Assembly: GCA_027484915.1 (NCBI GenBank)
Contig: JAIXSA010000055.1
Coordinates: forward strand, 1-57,306
Direction of reading: 5' to 3'
Source: Paracoccaceae bacterium
GTDB taxonomy: Bacteria > Pseudomonadota > Alphaproteobacteria > Rhodobacterales > Rhodobacteraceae
Length of the DNA: 57,306 bases
The position numbers and the translations under genes were made by a program. This document shows positions 42,926-51,017 of this stretch, one piece after another; the stretch's first letter is position 1, and each line of letters opens with the position of its first letter. The notes below the pieces were generated by a model, which worked only from the letters and a program-made list of their open reading frames with translations, searched no databases and was not told where the DNA came from.

Positions 42926-43744
42926 ATGGGTTTTCCCGGAACATGGATGACGGAAAGCGAAAGCGTCGTCTACCGGGTCGTGCCGAAATGCGCCTGCTCG
43001 ACCATCGGCCAGATCATGTTCTATTCGGACCACGGCCGCTTCTTTGACGGCGACATCCACGATGCGACGACGGGCCTGCACAAATGGGCGCTCGACACGA
43101 GCCAGCCAGTGATCGAACGCACCGTGCGCGCTCGCCAGGTCTATGCCTTCACCTGCGTCCGCAATCCCTACACCCGCATCCTGTCGTCGTTCTTCGACAA
43201 GATCTGCGGCATCCAGCGCAACGGAAAGCGTTATCGGGGCAACCTGGTGCCGCTGCTGATCCAGAAATACGGGATCGAGGTCGGCGGCGACGAGGGCAAG
43301 GATGAGTTCGACCAGATCGCCAGCTTCCGCCGCTTCCTTCTGTTCGCCCGCGACACCATCCGTTGGAAAAAGCCGATGGAACCCGACATCCACTGGTCGG
43401 CGATGGCGGGGCATATCTCGACCTTCATCGTCAATGGCGGGCGCTACAACCAGATCTTCTTCACCGAGGATTTCAATCCCGGCATGCAGGTCGTGCTGGA
43501 CAATATCCAGACGAAACATCCCGTCGATCTGACGGCAATTCCGCGCTTCAACGAAAGCGAGGGGCACGGGCCGAAGCGGGCGCATCCGGTCGAGGCCTAT
43601 TTCGACGACCTGTCGATGCATCTGATGTGGGAGATCTACAAACGCGATTTCCAACTGTTCCGATACGATTTCGACAATCCGGGGAACAAGATGCCAAAGG
43701 GCCCGGTTGACCTCGATGAGGTTCACGCCAAGCTGGGCGACTGA
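42926..43744 (+). CDS. Sulfotransferase-family protein
   Basis: This 272-residue cytosolic enzyme probably transfers sulfate from PAPS to a glycan. The 5'-phosphosulfate loop is PKCACSTIGQI near residue 20 (in this class P-K-x-x-x-T/S-x-x). The 3'-phosphate motif is FTCVRNPYTRILSSFFDK near residue 75. Both are characteristic of the Golgi-type carbohydrate sulfotransferase family (Sulfotransfer_2). GAGGAGG lies 11 bases before the ATG, rather far; the in-frame ATG at 42947 is a weaker alternative. It is divergent from the DUF5928 glycosyltransferase. Confidence 0.88.
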   Translation: MGFPGTWMTESESVVYRVVPKCACSTIGQIMFYSDHGRFFDGDIHDATTGLHKWALDTSQPVIERTVRARQVYAFTCVRNPYTRILSSFFDKICGIQRNGKRYRGNLVPLLIQKYGIEVGGDEGKDEFDQIASFRRFLLFARDTIRWKKPMEPDIHWSAMAGHISTFIVNGGRYNQIFFTEDFNPGMQVVLDNIQTKHPVDLTAIPRFNESEGHGPKRAHPVEAYFDDLSMHLMWEIYKRDFQLFRYDFDNPGNKMPKGPVDLDEVHAKLGD

Positions 43745-43811
43745 ACCTTCCTCGTTCGCCTTCGGATTCCCGTCGGAAACGCAGCGAGGAGTGACGAAGT
43801 CATCGACGAGC
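43744..43811. repeat. Intergenic hairpin repeat family B, copy 2
   Basis: The right 30 bases (43782-43811) are identical to 15063-15092. The left part carries CTCGTTCGCC...CCGTCGG, comparable with the left part of the first copy. It begins at the sulfotransferase stop and ends 11 bases before the GFA-family gene. Confidence 0.85.
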
Positions 43812-43822
43812 GGGGTCTGAAG

Positions 43823-44215
43823 ATGCAAGAAGTCACCGGCGGCTGCCTTTGCGGTGCGGTCCGCATCACGGCAACGGGCCGGCCCTACCGGGTCGGCATC
43901 TGCCACTGCCTTGACTGCCGCAAGCACCACGGCGCGCCATTCTATGCCTCGGCGATCTTCCCCGAGACCGCCGTCACGGTCGAAGGCGAGACCCGCGTCT
44001 ACCAGGGCCGCCACTTCTGCCCGACCTGCGGCGGATCGGTCTTCGGGCGATCCGGCGATGAGGTCGAAGTCAATCTGGGCGCGCTGGACGAAACCTCACG
44101 GTTCCGCCCGACCTACGAGCTCTGGTCTTTCCGCCGCGAGGATTGGCTGCCCGAGTTCACTGGGATGCAGCACTACGACAAGGATCGCGAAAGCACCAAG
44201 CGCAGCCAAGGTTGA
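43823..44215 (+). CDS. GFA/CENP-V-family zinc protein
   Basis: This 130-residue small zinc-binding protein is of the glutathione-dependent formaldehyde-activating (GFA/Mss4) fold. Zinc ligands are seen in GGCLCGAVR, CHCLDCRKHHG and HFCPTCGGSVF, in the canonical order. Most members lack proven activity; GFA speeds S-hydroxymethylglutathione formation, although that activity has been disputed. The start lies 11 bases after a family-B repeat. It converges with puuD across a tandem palindrome. Confidence 0.92.
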   Translation: MQEVTGGCLCGAVRITATGRPYRVGICHCLDCRKHHGAPFYASAIFPETAVTVEGETRVYQGRHFCPTCGGSVFGRSGDEVEVNLGALDETSRFRPTYELWSFRREDWLPEFTGMQHYDKDRESTKRSQG

Positions 44216-44219
44216 CCCC

Positions 44220-44263
44220 CAAAATCCTTCGAAGGATTTTGCCAAACTTTTCGAAAAGTCTTG
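44220..44263. repeat. Tandem palindrome pair, copy 3
   Basis: The first unit (44220-44241, arm CAAAATCCTTC) is a perfect 22-nt palindrome. The second (44243-44263) has a perfect CTTTTCGAAAAG core but mismatched ends. It lies between the converging GFA and puuD genes. Confidence 0.88.
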
Positions 44264-44271
44264 CCCCCCGG

Positions 44272-45504
44272 TCAGACCGGGTCCTGCGCCCCGGCCTTGC
44301 GAAACCACTCCACGATCGCCGCCCGCTCCTCAGCTTCCATGTAGCTCAGGTTGCCAGGCGGCATCGCATGGGTCACGCCGGCCTGCAGGTAGATCCGCTT
44401 CGCCTCATGCGCGATTTGGGCGGGCGTCTCCAGCACCACGCCCTTCGGCGGCCAGTAAAGCCCCTCCCACCCCGGCTCGGCCGCATGGCACATGCTGCAG
44501 CGACCCTGCACGATGCCCACCACATCGTCGAACCCCTCAGCCGAGGCATAGACCAGTGCTGCGCCCTGCAGTTTTGCGTCACCATCGACCGTGCGCATCG
44601 GCGCGGTCGACAGCCAAGCGATGGCCAGGAACAACAGCACCGTCACGAACCAGGTCCAGTGCGGGTTGCCCTTGCGGGCATGCTGGGTGTTGAACCAGTG
44701 CCGGATCGTCACCCCCATCAGGAACACCAACGACGCGATGACCCAGTTCCACTCCGTCGCGAAGACCAGCGGGTAATGGTTCGACAACATCAGGAAGACG
44801 ACCGGCAGGGTCAGGTAGTTGTTGTGGGTCGACCGCTGCTTGGCGATCTTGCCATACTTCGGATCCGGCTTCCGCCCCGCCTTCAGGTCGGCCACCACGA
44901 TGCGCTGGTTCGGCATGATGACGAAGAACACGTTCCCCGACATGATGCTGGCCGTGAAGGCCCCCAGATGCAGCATCGCCGCGCGTCCGATGAATACCTG
45001 GGTGTAGAACCAGCTCATCCCGACCAGCACCCCGAACAGCGCCACCATCAGCACCGTCTGGTTCGCGTTGACGAAGACCTTGCACAGCGTGTTGTAGGCC
45101 ACCCACCCAAAGGCCAGTGACGCGGGCGAGATCGCCACGGCCTGCCAGACCTCAAGCTCCATCACCGTCGGGTCGATCAGGAAGAGCTCGGCCCCAAGGT
45201 AGTAGACCAGCACCAGCATGGCGAAGCCCGACAGCCAGGTCGCATAGCTTTCCCATTTGAACCAGACCAGGTGGTCCGGCATCGCCGCCGGGGCCACCAG
45301 GTATTTCTGGATATGATAGAACCCGCCGCCGTGGACCTGCCATTCCTCACCGTCCGCGCCACTGGCGAGGTTGCGGTCGCGGTGCAACCCAAGGTCCAGC
45401 GCGATGAAATAGAAGCTTGACCCGATCCAGGCGATGGCGGTGATCACATGCAGCCAGCGTGTTGCCGTTTCCACCCATTCCCACAAGACGACCCAGTCAT
45501 ACAT
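44272..45504 (-). CDS. puuD: Membrane urate hydroxylase (cytochrome c-linked)
   Basis: This 410-residue enzyme oxidises urate to 5-hydroxyisourate in the inner membrane. About eight helices make up residues 10-320, with conserved HVITAIAWIGSSFYFIALD at the start, HNNYLTLPVVFLMLSNHYP and WNWVIASLVFLMGV in the centre. The C-terminal tail is a cytochrome c domain with haem motif CSMCH and a later Met ligand candidate (AMPPGN). Length and the fused cytochrome domain match PuuD. It is divergent from a LysR gene, and the 94-bp gap holds a symmetric site. Confidence 0.95.
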   Translation of the reverse strand: MYDWVVLWEWVETATRWLHVITAIAWIGSSFYFIALDLGLHRDRNLASGADGEEWQVHGGGFYHIQKYLVAPAAMPDHLVWFKWESYATWLSGFAMLVLVYYLGAELFLIDPTVMELEVWQAVAISPASLAFGWVAYNTLCKVFVNANQTVLMVALFGVLVGMSWFYTQVFIGRAAMLHLGAFTASIMSGNVFFVIMPNQRIVVADLKAGRKPDPKYGKIAKQRSTHNNYLTLPVVFLMLSNHYPLVFATEWNWVIASLVFLMGVTIRHWFNTQHARKGNPHWTWFVTVLLFLAIAWLSTAPMRTVDGDAKLQGAALVYASAEGFDDVVGIVQGRCSMCHAAEPGWEGLYWPPKGVVLETPAQIAHEAKRIYLQAGVTHAMPPGNLSYMEAEERAAIVEWFRKAGAQDPV

Positions 45505-45547
45505 GCGCGCCCCTCCAGGTTTGCCGAAACGCTATCCTGCGCAGCAC

Positions 45548-45569
45548 CTTTCTGTTAATCCATAGAAAG
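45548..45569. promoter_or_regulatory. Candidate LysR operator between puuD and lysR
   Basis: CTTTCT (45548-45553) and AGAAAG (45564-45569) are inverted repeats with a 10-bp AT-rich centre, matching the general size of a LysR box. The site is 44 bases before puuD and 30 before the lysR start, suited to autoregulation and puuD control. Confidence 0.5.
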
Positions 45570-45598
45570 TCCGCATCACTTTCAAGTCGTGCCGAAGA

Positions 45599-46513
45599 AT
45601 GTCCTACGTCAACAACATCCGCATGTTCGTCCGCGTCTACGAATTGGGCAGCATGTCCGCCGCTGCCCGCGACCAGCGCACTTCGCCTGCCGTCGCCTCG
45701 GCCCGGATCTCCGAGCTCGAGAAGCACTTGGGCGTCCGCCTTTTCTCTCGCACGACCCGCAGCCTGCAGCCGACCGAGAACGGCCGCATCTTCTATGACG
45801 GCGCGCGCCGCGTGCTTGAGGCGATCGACGACGCCGAAGCTGCCGTGATGGACGTCACGCAGAACCCGCGCGGAACGATCTTCGTCGCGGCCCCCCTTGG
45901 CATCGGCCGCCGCCTCATCGCGCCCCGTGTTCCAGCCTTCAAGGACCAGTACCCCCAGATCGACGTCCGCCTGCGACTGTCGGACCGGGGCATCGACGTG
46001 GTGGCCGAAGGGATCGACGTGGCGTTCCACCTTGGCCTTCTGGAAGACTCCACACTCAAGGTCCGCACCATCGCCGACTGCCCCCGGCTTCTGTGTGCTG
46101 CCCCCGCCTACATCGCCCGTCGCGGCATGCCCGCCGACGGCGCCGCGCTGGTCACCGACCGGCACGACTGCCTGAACCTTCGCTTCCCCGGCGCCAAGGA
46201 GTTCCAGTGGACCCTGCAGACCCCCGATGGACCCCGCAGGTTCGAGATTACCGGGCCGTTCGAAAGCGATGATGGCGACGTCCTGACCGGCTGGGCACTG
46301 GACGGGCGCGGGATCGTGCTGAAACCGGTGTTCGAGGTTGCCGACCACCTGCGCGAGGGCCGCCTTGTCCCCGTCGCCACCGCCTCTCCACCCCTGCCAA
46401 TCCAGCTTTCCGCGCTAAGCCAGCACCGCAGGCTGAAGGACCCCAAGGTCCAGCTTTTCACCGACTACATGGCCGCCCATATCCGCGACGACCTGCGCCG
46501 CGCCACTGCCTGA
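45599..46513 (+). CDS. LysR-family transcriptional regulator
   Basis: This encodes 304 residues. The N-terminal winged helix-turn-helix (about 1-60) has MFVRVYELGSMSAAARDQ and ARISELEKHLGVRLFSRTTR. The C-terminal periplasmic-binding-like domain (about 90-300) has two lobes (GTIFVAAPLGIGRRL, GIDVAFHLG). It is divergent from puuD and close to the other urate genes, so it probably activates or represses urate degradation, with urate or an intermediate as ligand. This is inferred from location. Confidence 0.88.
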   Translation: MSYVNNIRMFVRVYELGSMSAAARDQRTSPAVASARISELEKHLGVRLFSRTTRSLQPTENGRIFYDGARRVLEAIDDAEAAVMDVTQNPRGTIFVAAPLGIGRRLIAPRVPAFKDQYPQIDVRLRLSDRGIDVVAEGIDVAFHLGLLEDSTLKVRTIADCPRLLCAAPAYIARRGMPADGAALVTDRHDCLNLRFPGAKEFQWTLQTPDGPRRFEITGPFESDDGDVLTGWALDGRGIVLKPVFEVADHLREGRLVPVATASPPLPIQLSALSQHRRLKDPKVQLFTDYMAAHIRDDLRRATA

Positions 46514-46537
46514 CGTCTTCCGCCGGCCGAACCAACG

Positions 46538-46564
46538 AAAAAGGGCGAGGCCGCAGCCCCGCCC
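46538..46564 (-). terminator. Rho-independent terminator of the DUF2125 gene
   Basis: On the minus strand GGGCG-x-GGC pairs with GCC-x-CGCCC over a 4-nt loop (46543-46564), followed by TTTTT (complement of 46538-46542). It lies 22 bases beyond the stop codon and may also end the converging lysR transcript. Confidence 0.82.
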
Positions 46565-46586
46565 CCTACCGAACCCGAAGGTCCGA

Positions 46587-48086
46587 TTACATCGGCAGCG
46601 GTTGCCCGTTCACCAGGATCTGCATGCCTTCCTTGGCCTCGATCTTCGAGGTCAGCTCGTCGGCACTCGCACCCGGAACCATGAACATGCCCATCATCAT
46701 CCGGGCGCCCATCGCATCCTCTTCCGCCATCAGGCCCGTTGCGATCAGCCCGTCGATCAGCGCATTCGCGCCGGTCACCGTCACATTCGCCTCACCCAGC
46801 GGCATTGGAATGCCCATCGAGTTGTCGAAGGTGAAGGCCCCCGTCGCCGTCAGTGCCGCGCCTGCGACAGCCGCACCAAGCTCGGTGATGTTCAGGCTTT
46901 CCAAGGCAGGCATGTAGGGCACCCCGGTTTCTTCCGCAGCCACAAGCGCGCCAAGGTCCATCGTCGTCTTGCCCGAAATGTCGATGCCGATCTGCGCCGC
47001 ATCCCGCGGCAGCGCCGCGTTCGGGTCGAACATCGCCCAAGCTTCCTCGTTCAGGCTGAAATCGGCCAGCTTCAGGACAAGCGAATAATCCCCCGCCGCT
47101 TCGGTCGCGATCACCGGCGTCGTCAGGTCGAATTGCATCGGACCCGAGGTCACGTTGACCGGCACCGGTGCAAGTCCCGGAGCCATCTGGATATCCAGAC
47201 CCGAGGCCATCGACTTGATCGAAAGGGTATCCTTGTTGAAGACGACCGACCCCTCGCCTCCGCCGGCCTTCATCGTCAGGTCCATCGGCATGAAGGCGCT
47301 TTCCTGCTTCATCGTGCCGTTCGATTCTCCCTGCTTGGTGGACAGGGTGAACGCCAGCCCTTCGTTCAGCGCCGTGGTGAAATCGGCGGGCGATGCGATG
47401 GCTGCCAGTGCGATGGTCGAGGGCAGCGCGAAGCTCATCGCCACGTCGATACCTTGCGTCTCGCTGGTCGAGGTCTGCTTCATCTCCATGCCCGGATCGT
47501 CCGAGCTGGTGGTGTAGGCCAGTGTGTCGGCCTTCAGCGCCCAGCCGAAGGTCCGGTTTGCACCGGGGGTGTCCGAATAGGTGCCCGACAAGTTCACAAA
47601 GCTTACATCGCCGGACGCAGTGACCTTCGGCGCTTCCGAGCCGTCGAAGGACATGCCGGGATAAGTGCTGGTATAGTCCAGATCGACTTTGGCCGCCGCG
47701 TAGTCATAGGCCATGCCGCCGTCGGCCTCGCGCACGGTGATCGTCAGGCCGTCATGCGTCACCTTGACCGAGCCCTCGGTGTCGCCGGTCATCGTCATGC
47801 CGATGTCCGCACCGGGAGCGATGGTGACCGACCCGTCGGACTCTTCGGACAGCGTCATGTCCGAAATCGTCAGGCCCGGCATGCCTGCGACGCCGATCGA
47901 CACGCCGTTCAGCGTCAGCACGCCGTCTGCAGTGTTCTCGGTCGCAGCCGAGATGGCCAGCCCGACCTGCGAGCCCGCGTCCTTCCAAGACTGCCAGACC
48001 TGATCAGCCGTCAGCGCGGCATGAGCCGTTCCGGTCATCAGAAAAGCAACCGCCGAAGCGGCCATATAAGTCTTCATCCGAAACAT
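46587..48086 (-). CDS. Exported DUF2125-family protein
   Basis: This 499-residue protein has a signal peptide (about residues 1-24, MFRMKTYMAASAVAFLMTGTA) and a long beta-rich domain. Repeated strand patterns (such as GDVSFVNLSGTYS, GAFTFDNSMGIPMP) are typical of DUF2125, an AsmA-like alphaproteobacterial family. It is probably periplasmic or outer-membrane associated. Function unknown. The ATG at 48084-48086 follows AGGGAGAG. It interrupts the urate gene set between lysR and uraH and has its own terminator. Confidence 0.88.
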   Translation of the reverse strand: MFRMKTYMAASAVAFLMTGTAHAALTADQVWQSWKDAGSQVGLAISAATENTADGVLTLNGVSIGVAGMPGLTISDMTLSEESDGSVTIAPGADIGMTMTGDTEGSVKVTHDGLTITVREADGGMAYDYAAAKVDLDYTSTYPGMSFDGSEAPKVTASGDVSFVNLSGTYSDTPGANRTFGWALKADTLAYTTSSDDPGMEMKQTSTSETQGIDVAMSFALPSTIALAAIASPADFTTALNEGLAFTLSTKQGESNGTMKQESAFMPMDLTMKAGGGEGSVVFNKDTLSIKSMASGLDIQMAPGLAPVPVNVTSGPMQFDLTTPVIATEAAGDYSLVLKLADFSLNEEAWAMFDPNAALPRDAAQIGIDISGKTTMDLGALVAAEETGVPYMPALESLNITELGAAVAGAALTATGAFTFDNSMGIPMPLGEANVTVTGANALIDGLIATGLMAEEDAMGARMMMGMFMVPGASADELTSKIEAKEGMQILVNGQPLPM

Positions 48087-48189
48087 CGGGCTCTCCCTGC
48101 ATACGACAAGATTGAGGATCGACATAAACCCTGTATTCGGGAAACCGCAAGTGAAGGTTTCACTACCTTTTTGGCAACCGGCGCGCCGG

Positions 48190-48543
48190 TCAAGAGCCGC
48201 GATAGGTCGAATAACCGAAGGGCGAGATCAGCAGCGGAACATGGTAGTGCTGACCCGCGTCCGGAACACCAAAGCGGATCGGGATTTCGTCAAGAAAAAG
48301 AACGCCTTCACCCGCCTGACCGCTTGCGCGAAGATAGTCACCGGCGCAGAAGACAAGCTCATAAACCCCCGCCTCCAGCGCCCCGCCCTCCAGCAGCGGC
48401 CCATCGGCGCGCCCGTCGGCGTTTGTCACGACCTCTTTCACCTTGCGGTGACTCTGCCCGGAAATGCGGTAGAGCATGATCTTCACCCCCGCCGCGGGCT
48501 TGCCCTTCGCGGTGTCCAGCACATGCGTCGAAAGCCGTCCCAT
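48190..48543 (-). CDS. uraH: 5-hydroxyisourate hydrolase
   Basis: This 117-residue transthyretin-like enzyme opens 5-hydroxyisourate to OHCU, the second step of urate breakdown. The N-terminal RLSTHVLDTAKGKPAAG holds the first active-site His, the centre has VTNADGRADGPLL (Arg), and the protein ends with the diagnostic YRGS tetrapeptide. A further HYHVPLLISPFGYSTY block supplies the second His. It is divergent from puuE, with 146 bp between. Confidence 0.96.
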   Translation of the reverse strand: MGRLSTHVLDTAKGKPAAGVKIMLYRISGQSHRKVKEVVTNADGRADGPLLEGGALEAGVYELVFCAGDYLRASGQAGEGVLFLDEIPIRFGVPDAGQHYHVPLLISPFGYSTYRGS

Positions 48544-48619
48544 TCAGCATCCTCCCTCGTTCCGCCGCACATCTGACCACGAAACCACGCGGCAGGCGAC
48601 CCAGCCTAGTCGGCATATG

Positions 48620-48651
48620 ACTTTCCGCGAAATCCTGAAAATACTTTCCGC
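48620..48651. promoter_or_regulatory. Direct repeat upstream of puuE/uraH
   Basis: ACTTTCCGC occurs at 48620-48628 and again at 48643-48651, 23 bp apart (about two turns), in the intergenic region of the divergent uraH and puuE genes. The ACTTTC half resembles CTTTCT in the puuD/lysR site. Confidence 0.4.
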
Positions 48652-48689
48652 AAAACTCCCCTAGTCTCGGCCCAAGAAGGAGACCCCCC

Positions 48690-50105
48690 GTGAACCGCTA
48701 TCCCCGCGACTTTCGTGGCCACGGCCCAAATCCACCCGACGCCCGCTGGCCTGGCGGCGCGAAGATCGCCGTGTCGATCGTCCTTAACTATGAAGAGGGC
48801 GGCGAGAACAACATCCTGCACGGCGACGCCCAGTCCGAGGCGTTCCTCAGTGACATCGCTGGCGCCGCCCCCTGGCCCGGCCAGCGCCACTGGAACATGG
48901 AGTCGATCTACGACTATGGCGCCCGCGCCGGGTTCTGGCGGCTCCATCGCCTGTTCACCGGGATGGACATCCCCGTCACGATCTACGGCGTGACCTCCGC
49001 CCTCGCCCGCAACCCCGAACAGGTTGCCGCGATGAAGGCTGCGGGATGGGAAATCGCTTCCCACGGGTTGAAATGGGTCGACCACCGCGACATGCCGCCC
49101 GAGGAAGAGGCCCGCCAGATCGCCGAGTCGTTCCGGCTGCACGAGGAAGTCGTCGGCGAACCGCCCCAGGGCTGGTACACCGGCCGCTGCTCGATGAACA
49201 CGGTACGCCTGACAGCGGAAACCCGGAAACTGGCCTGGATTTCTGATACTTACGACGACGACCTGCCCTACTGGCGCGAATACGGCGACCACGACCAGCT
49301 GGTGATCCCCTACACGCTGGAAGCCAACGACATGCGCTTCGCCACAGCACCCGGCTACATCACAGGCGAGCAGTTCTACCAATACCTCAAGGACAGCTTC
49401 GACACCCTCTACGCCGAGGGAGAGGCGGGTGCGGCCAAGATGTTCTCGATCGGCCTGCACTGCCGCCTGATCGGCCGCCCCGGCAAGATTGCGGGCCTGA
49501 AGCGCTTCCTGGACTATGCAAAATCCCACACTGGCGTCTGGTTCCCGCGCAGGATCGACATCGCAGACCACTGGCAAAAAACCTATCCTTACAAGCGGTT
49601 CGAGCGTCCCTCGCAAATGACGCGCGAACGGTTCGTTGAACGGTTCGGTTCCATTTTCGAACATTCCCCCTGGATCGCCGACCGCGCCTTCGACCTGGAG
49701 CTTGGCCCCGCGCATGACTGCGCCACCGGCCTCCACAACGCCCTGACCCGCAACTTCCGGTCAGCCTCTCAGGAGGAACGGCTCAAGGTCCTCAAGGCCC
49801 ACCCCGACCTCGCCGGCAAACTCGCCGCCGCCAAGCGTCTCACGCCCGAATCCACCGCCGAACAGGCCAGCGCCGCCCTGGACGCCCTCACCGACGCCGA
49901 GCGCAGCGACTTCCAGCGGCTGAACGAAGCCTATGTCGCCAAACACGGCTTCCCCTTCATCATCGCCGTCCGCGACAACACCAAGGCCTCGATCCTGCAG
50001 GCCTTCCAGACCCGCATCGCCAACGACACCGCAGCGGAATTCAGCCTCGCCTGCCGCCAGGTGGAACGCATCGCCGAACTCCGCCTGAAGGACCAGCTGC
50101 CATGA
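48690..50105 (+). CDS. puuE: Bifunctional allantoinase (PuuE) / OHCU decarboxylase
   Basis: This is a 471-residue fusion. The N-terminal part (about 1-300) is a polysaccharide-deacetylase-fold allantoinase: YEEGGENNILHGD, WEIASHGLKWVDHRDM and YTGRCSMNT are typical of PuuE. The C-terminal part (about 305-470) is OHCU decarboxylase: FVERFGSIFEHSPWIADRA, LLKAHPDLAGK (here VLKAHPDLAGKLA) and the KHGFPFIIAVRDN motif. It converts OHCU to S-allantoin and then allantoin to allantoate. The start is GTG at 48690, after AGAAGGAG. It overlaps the next gene by four bases. Confidence 0.95.
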   Translation: MNRYPRDFRGHGPNPPDARWPGGAKIAVSIVLNYEEGGENNILHGDAQSEAFLSDIAGAAPWPGQRHWNMESIYDYGARAGFWRLHRLFTGMDIPVTIYGVTSALARNPEQVAAMKAAGWEIASHGLKWVDHRDMPPEEEARQIAESFRLHEEVVGEPPQGWYTGRCSMNTVRLTAETRKLAWISDTYDDDLPYWREYGDHDQLVIPYTLEANDMRFATAPGYITGEQFYQYLKDSFDTLYAEGEAGAAKMFSIGLHCRLIGRPGKIAGLKRFLDYAKSHTGVWFPRRIDIADHWQKTYPYKRFERPSQMTRERFVERFGSIFEHSPWIADRAFDLELGPAHDCATGLHNALTRNFRSASQEERLKVLKAHPDLAGKLAAAKRLTPESTAEQASAALDALTDAERSDFQRLNEAYVAKHGFPFIIAVRDNTKASILQAFQTRIANDTAAEFSLACRQVERIAELRLKDQLP

Positions 50106-50941
50106 GCTACTACACCCCCCCGGGCGGCCTCCCGCCGCAAACCGCCCTGATGACCCAGCGCGCGGTCTTCACCACCGCCTACGCCTTCATCCCCCGGGGC
50201 TGCTTTTCCGACATCGTCACCAGCTTCCTGCCCGGCTGGACCAAGACCAAACTCTGGCTCATCGCCCGCCCGATGTCGGGCTTTGCCGAGACCTTCAGCC
50301 AATACGTGATGGAAGTCGCCCCCGGCGGCGGCTCCGACTCGCCCGACGCTGAAACCGGCGCGGAACACTGGCTTTTCTTCACCGGCGGCCTTGCGACCCT
50401 GACCCTCGACGGCACCGGCTACGAGATGGAGGAAGGCTCTTACGCCTACATCCCCGCTGGCACCCGCTGGACCCTGCTGGCCGAGGGCAGCCAACCCGCC
50501 CGCTTCCACTGGCTGCGCAAGATCTACGAACCGGCACCCGGCACCCCTGCGCCCGAGGCGTTCGTGATCAACGAACGCGACGTCCCCGTCCGCTGGATGC
50601 CCGACACCGGCGAGCGCTGGGGCACCACCCGTTTCGTCGAACCCGACGACCTGCGCCACGACGCGCATGTGAATATCGTCACCTTCCAGCCCGGCGGCGT
50701 GATCCCGTTCGAGGAAACCCACGTCATGGAACACGGGCTCTATGTCCTGGAAGGCAAAGCCGTCTACAAGCTGAACCAGGATTGGGTGGAAGTCGAGGCC
50801 GGCGATTTCATGTGGCTCCGCGCCTACTGCCCGCAGGCCTGCTATGCCGCCGGTCCGGGCCGCTTCCGCTATCTTCTCTACAAGGACGTCAACCGCCACG
50901 CCAAGCTGCGCGGCCCCGGCGCCTTCGGTCCCCTCCGCTGA
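50102..50941 (+). CDS. allE: (S)-ureidoglycine aminohydrolase
   Basis: This 279-residue bicupin removes ammonia from ureidoglycine to give S-ureidoglycolate, using Mn2+. Two cupin repeats are visible: EHWLFFTGGLATLTLDGTGYEMEEGSYAYIPAGTRW (first, about 95-135) and FEETHVMEHGLYVLEGKAVYKLNQDWVEVEAGDFMWL (second, about 202-240), the latter with Glu/His metal ligands. Similar to E. coli YlbA/AllE. It is coupled by ATGA to puuE. A G-rich repeat separates it from allA. Confidence 0.9.
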   Translation: MSYYTPPGGLPPQTALMTQRAVFTTAYAFIPRGCFSDIVTSFLPGWTKTKLWLIARPMSGFAETFSQYVMEVAPGGGSDSPDAETGAEHWLFFTGGLATLTLDGTGYEMEEGSYAYIPAGTRWTLLAEGSQPARFHWLRKIYEPAPGTPAPEAFVINERDVPVRWMPDTGERWGTTRFVEPDDLRHDAHVNIVTFQPGGVIPFEETHVMEHGLYVLEGKAVYKLNQDWVEVEAGDFMWLRAYCPQACYAAGPGRFRYLLYKDVNRHAKLRGPGAFGPLR

Positions 50942-50945
50942 TGGC

Positions 50946-50996
50946 TTGCTCTTTTCACAAATACTCCACGGGGGTCCGGGGGTGTGAAACCCCCGG
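50946..50996. repeat. G-rich hairpin repeat family C, copy 2
   Basis: TTGCTCTTTT (50946-50955), CACAAATACTCC, then GGGGGTCC leading into a CCGGGGG/CCCCCGG stem (50976-50982 with 50990-50996) over a 7-nt loop. It lies between the ureidoglycine aminohydrolase and allA genes of the same operon. It matches 20675-20720 closely and the first part matches 57271-57290. Confidence 0.88.
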
Positions 50997-51017
50997 CGGT
51001 CAGCCAAGGGGCACCCG

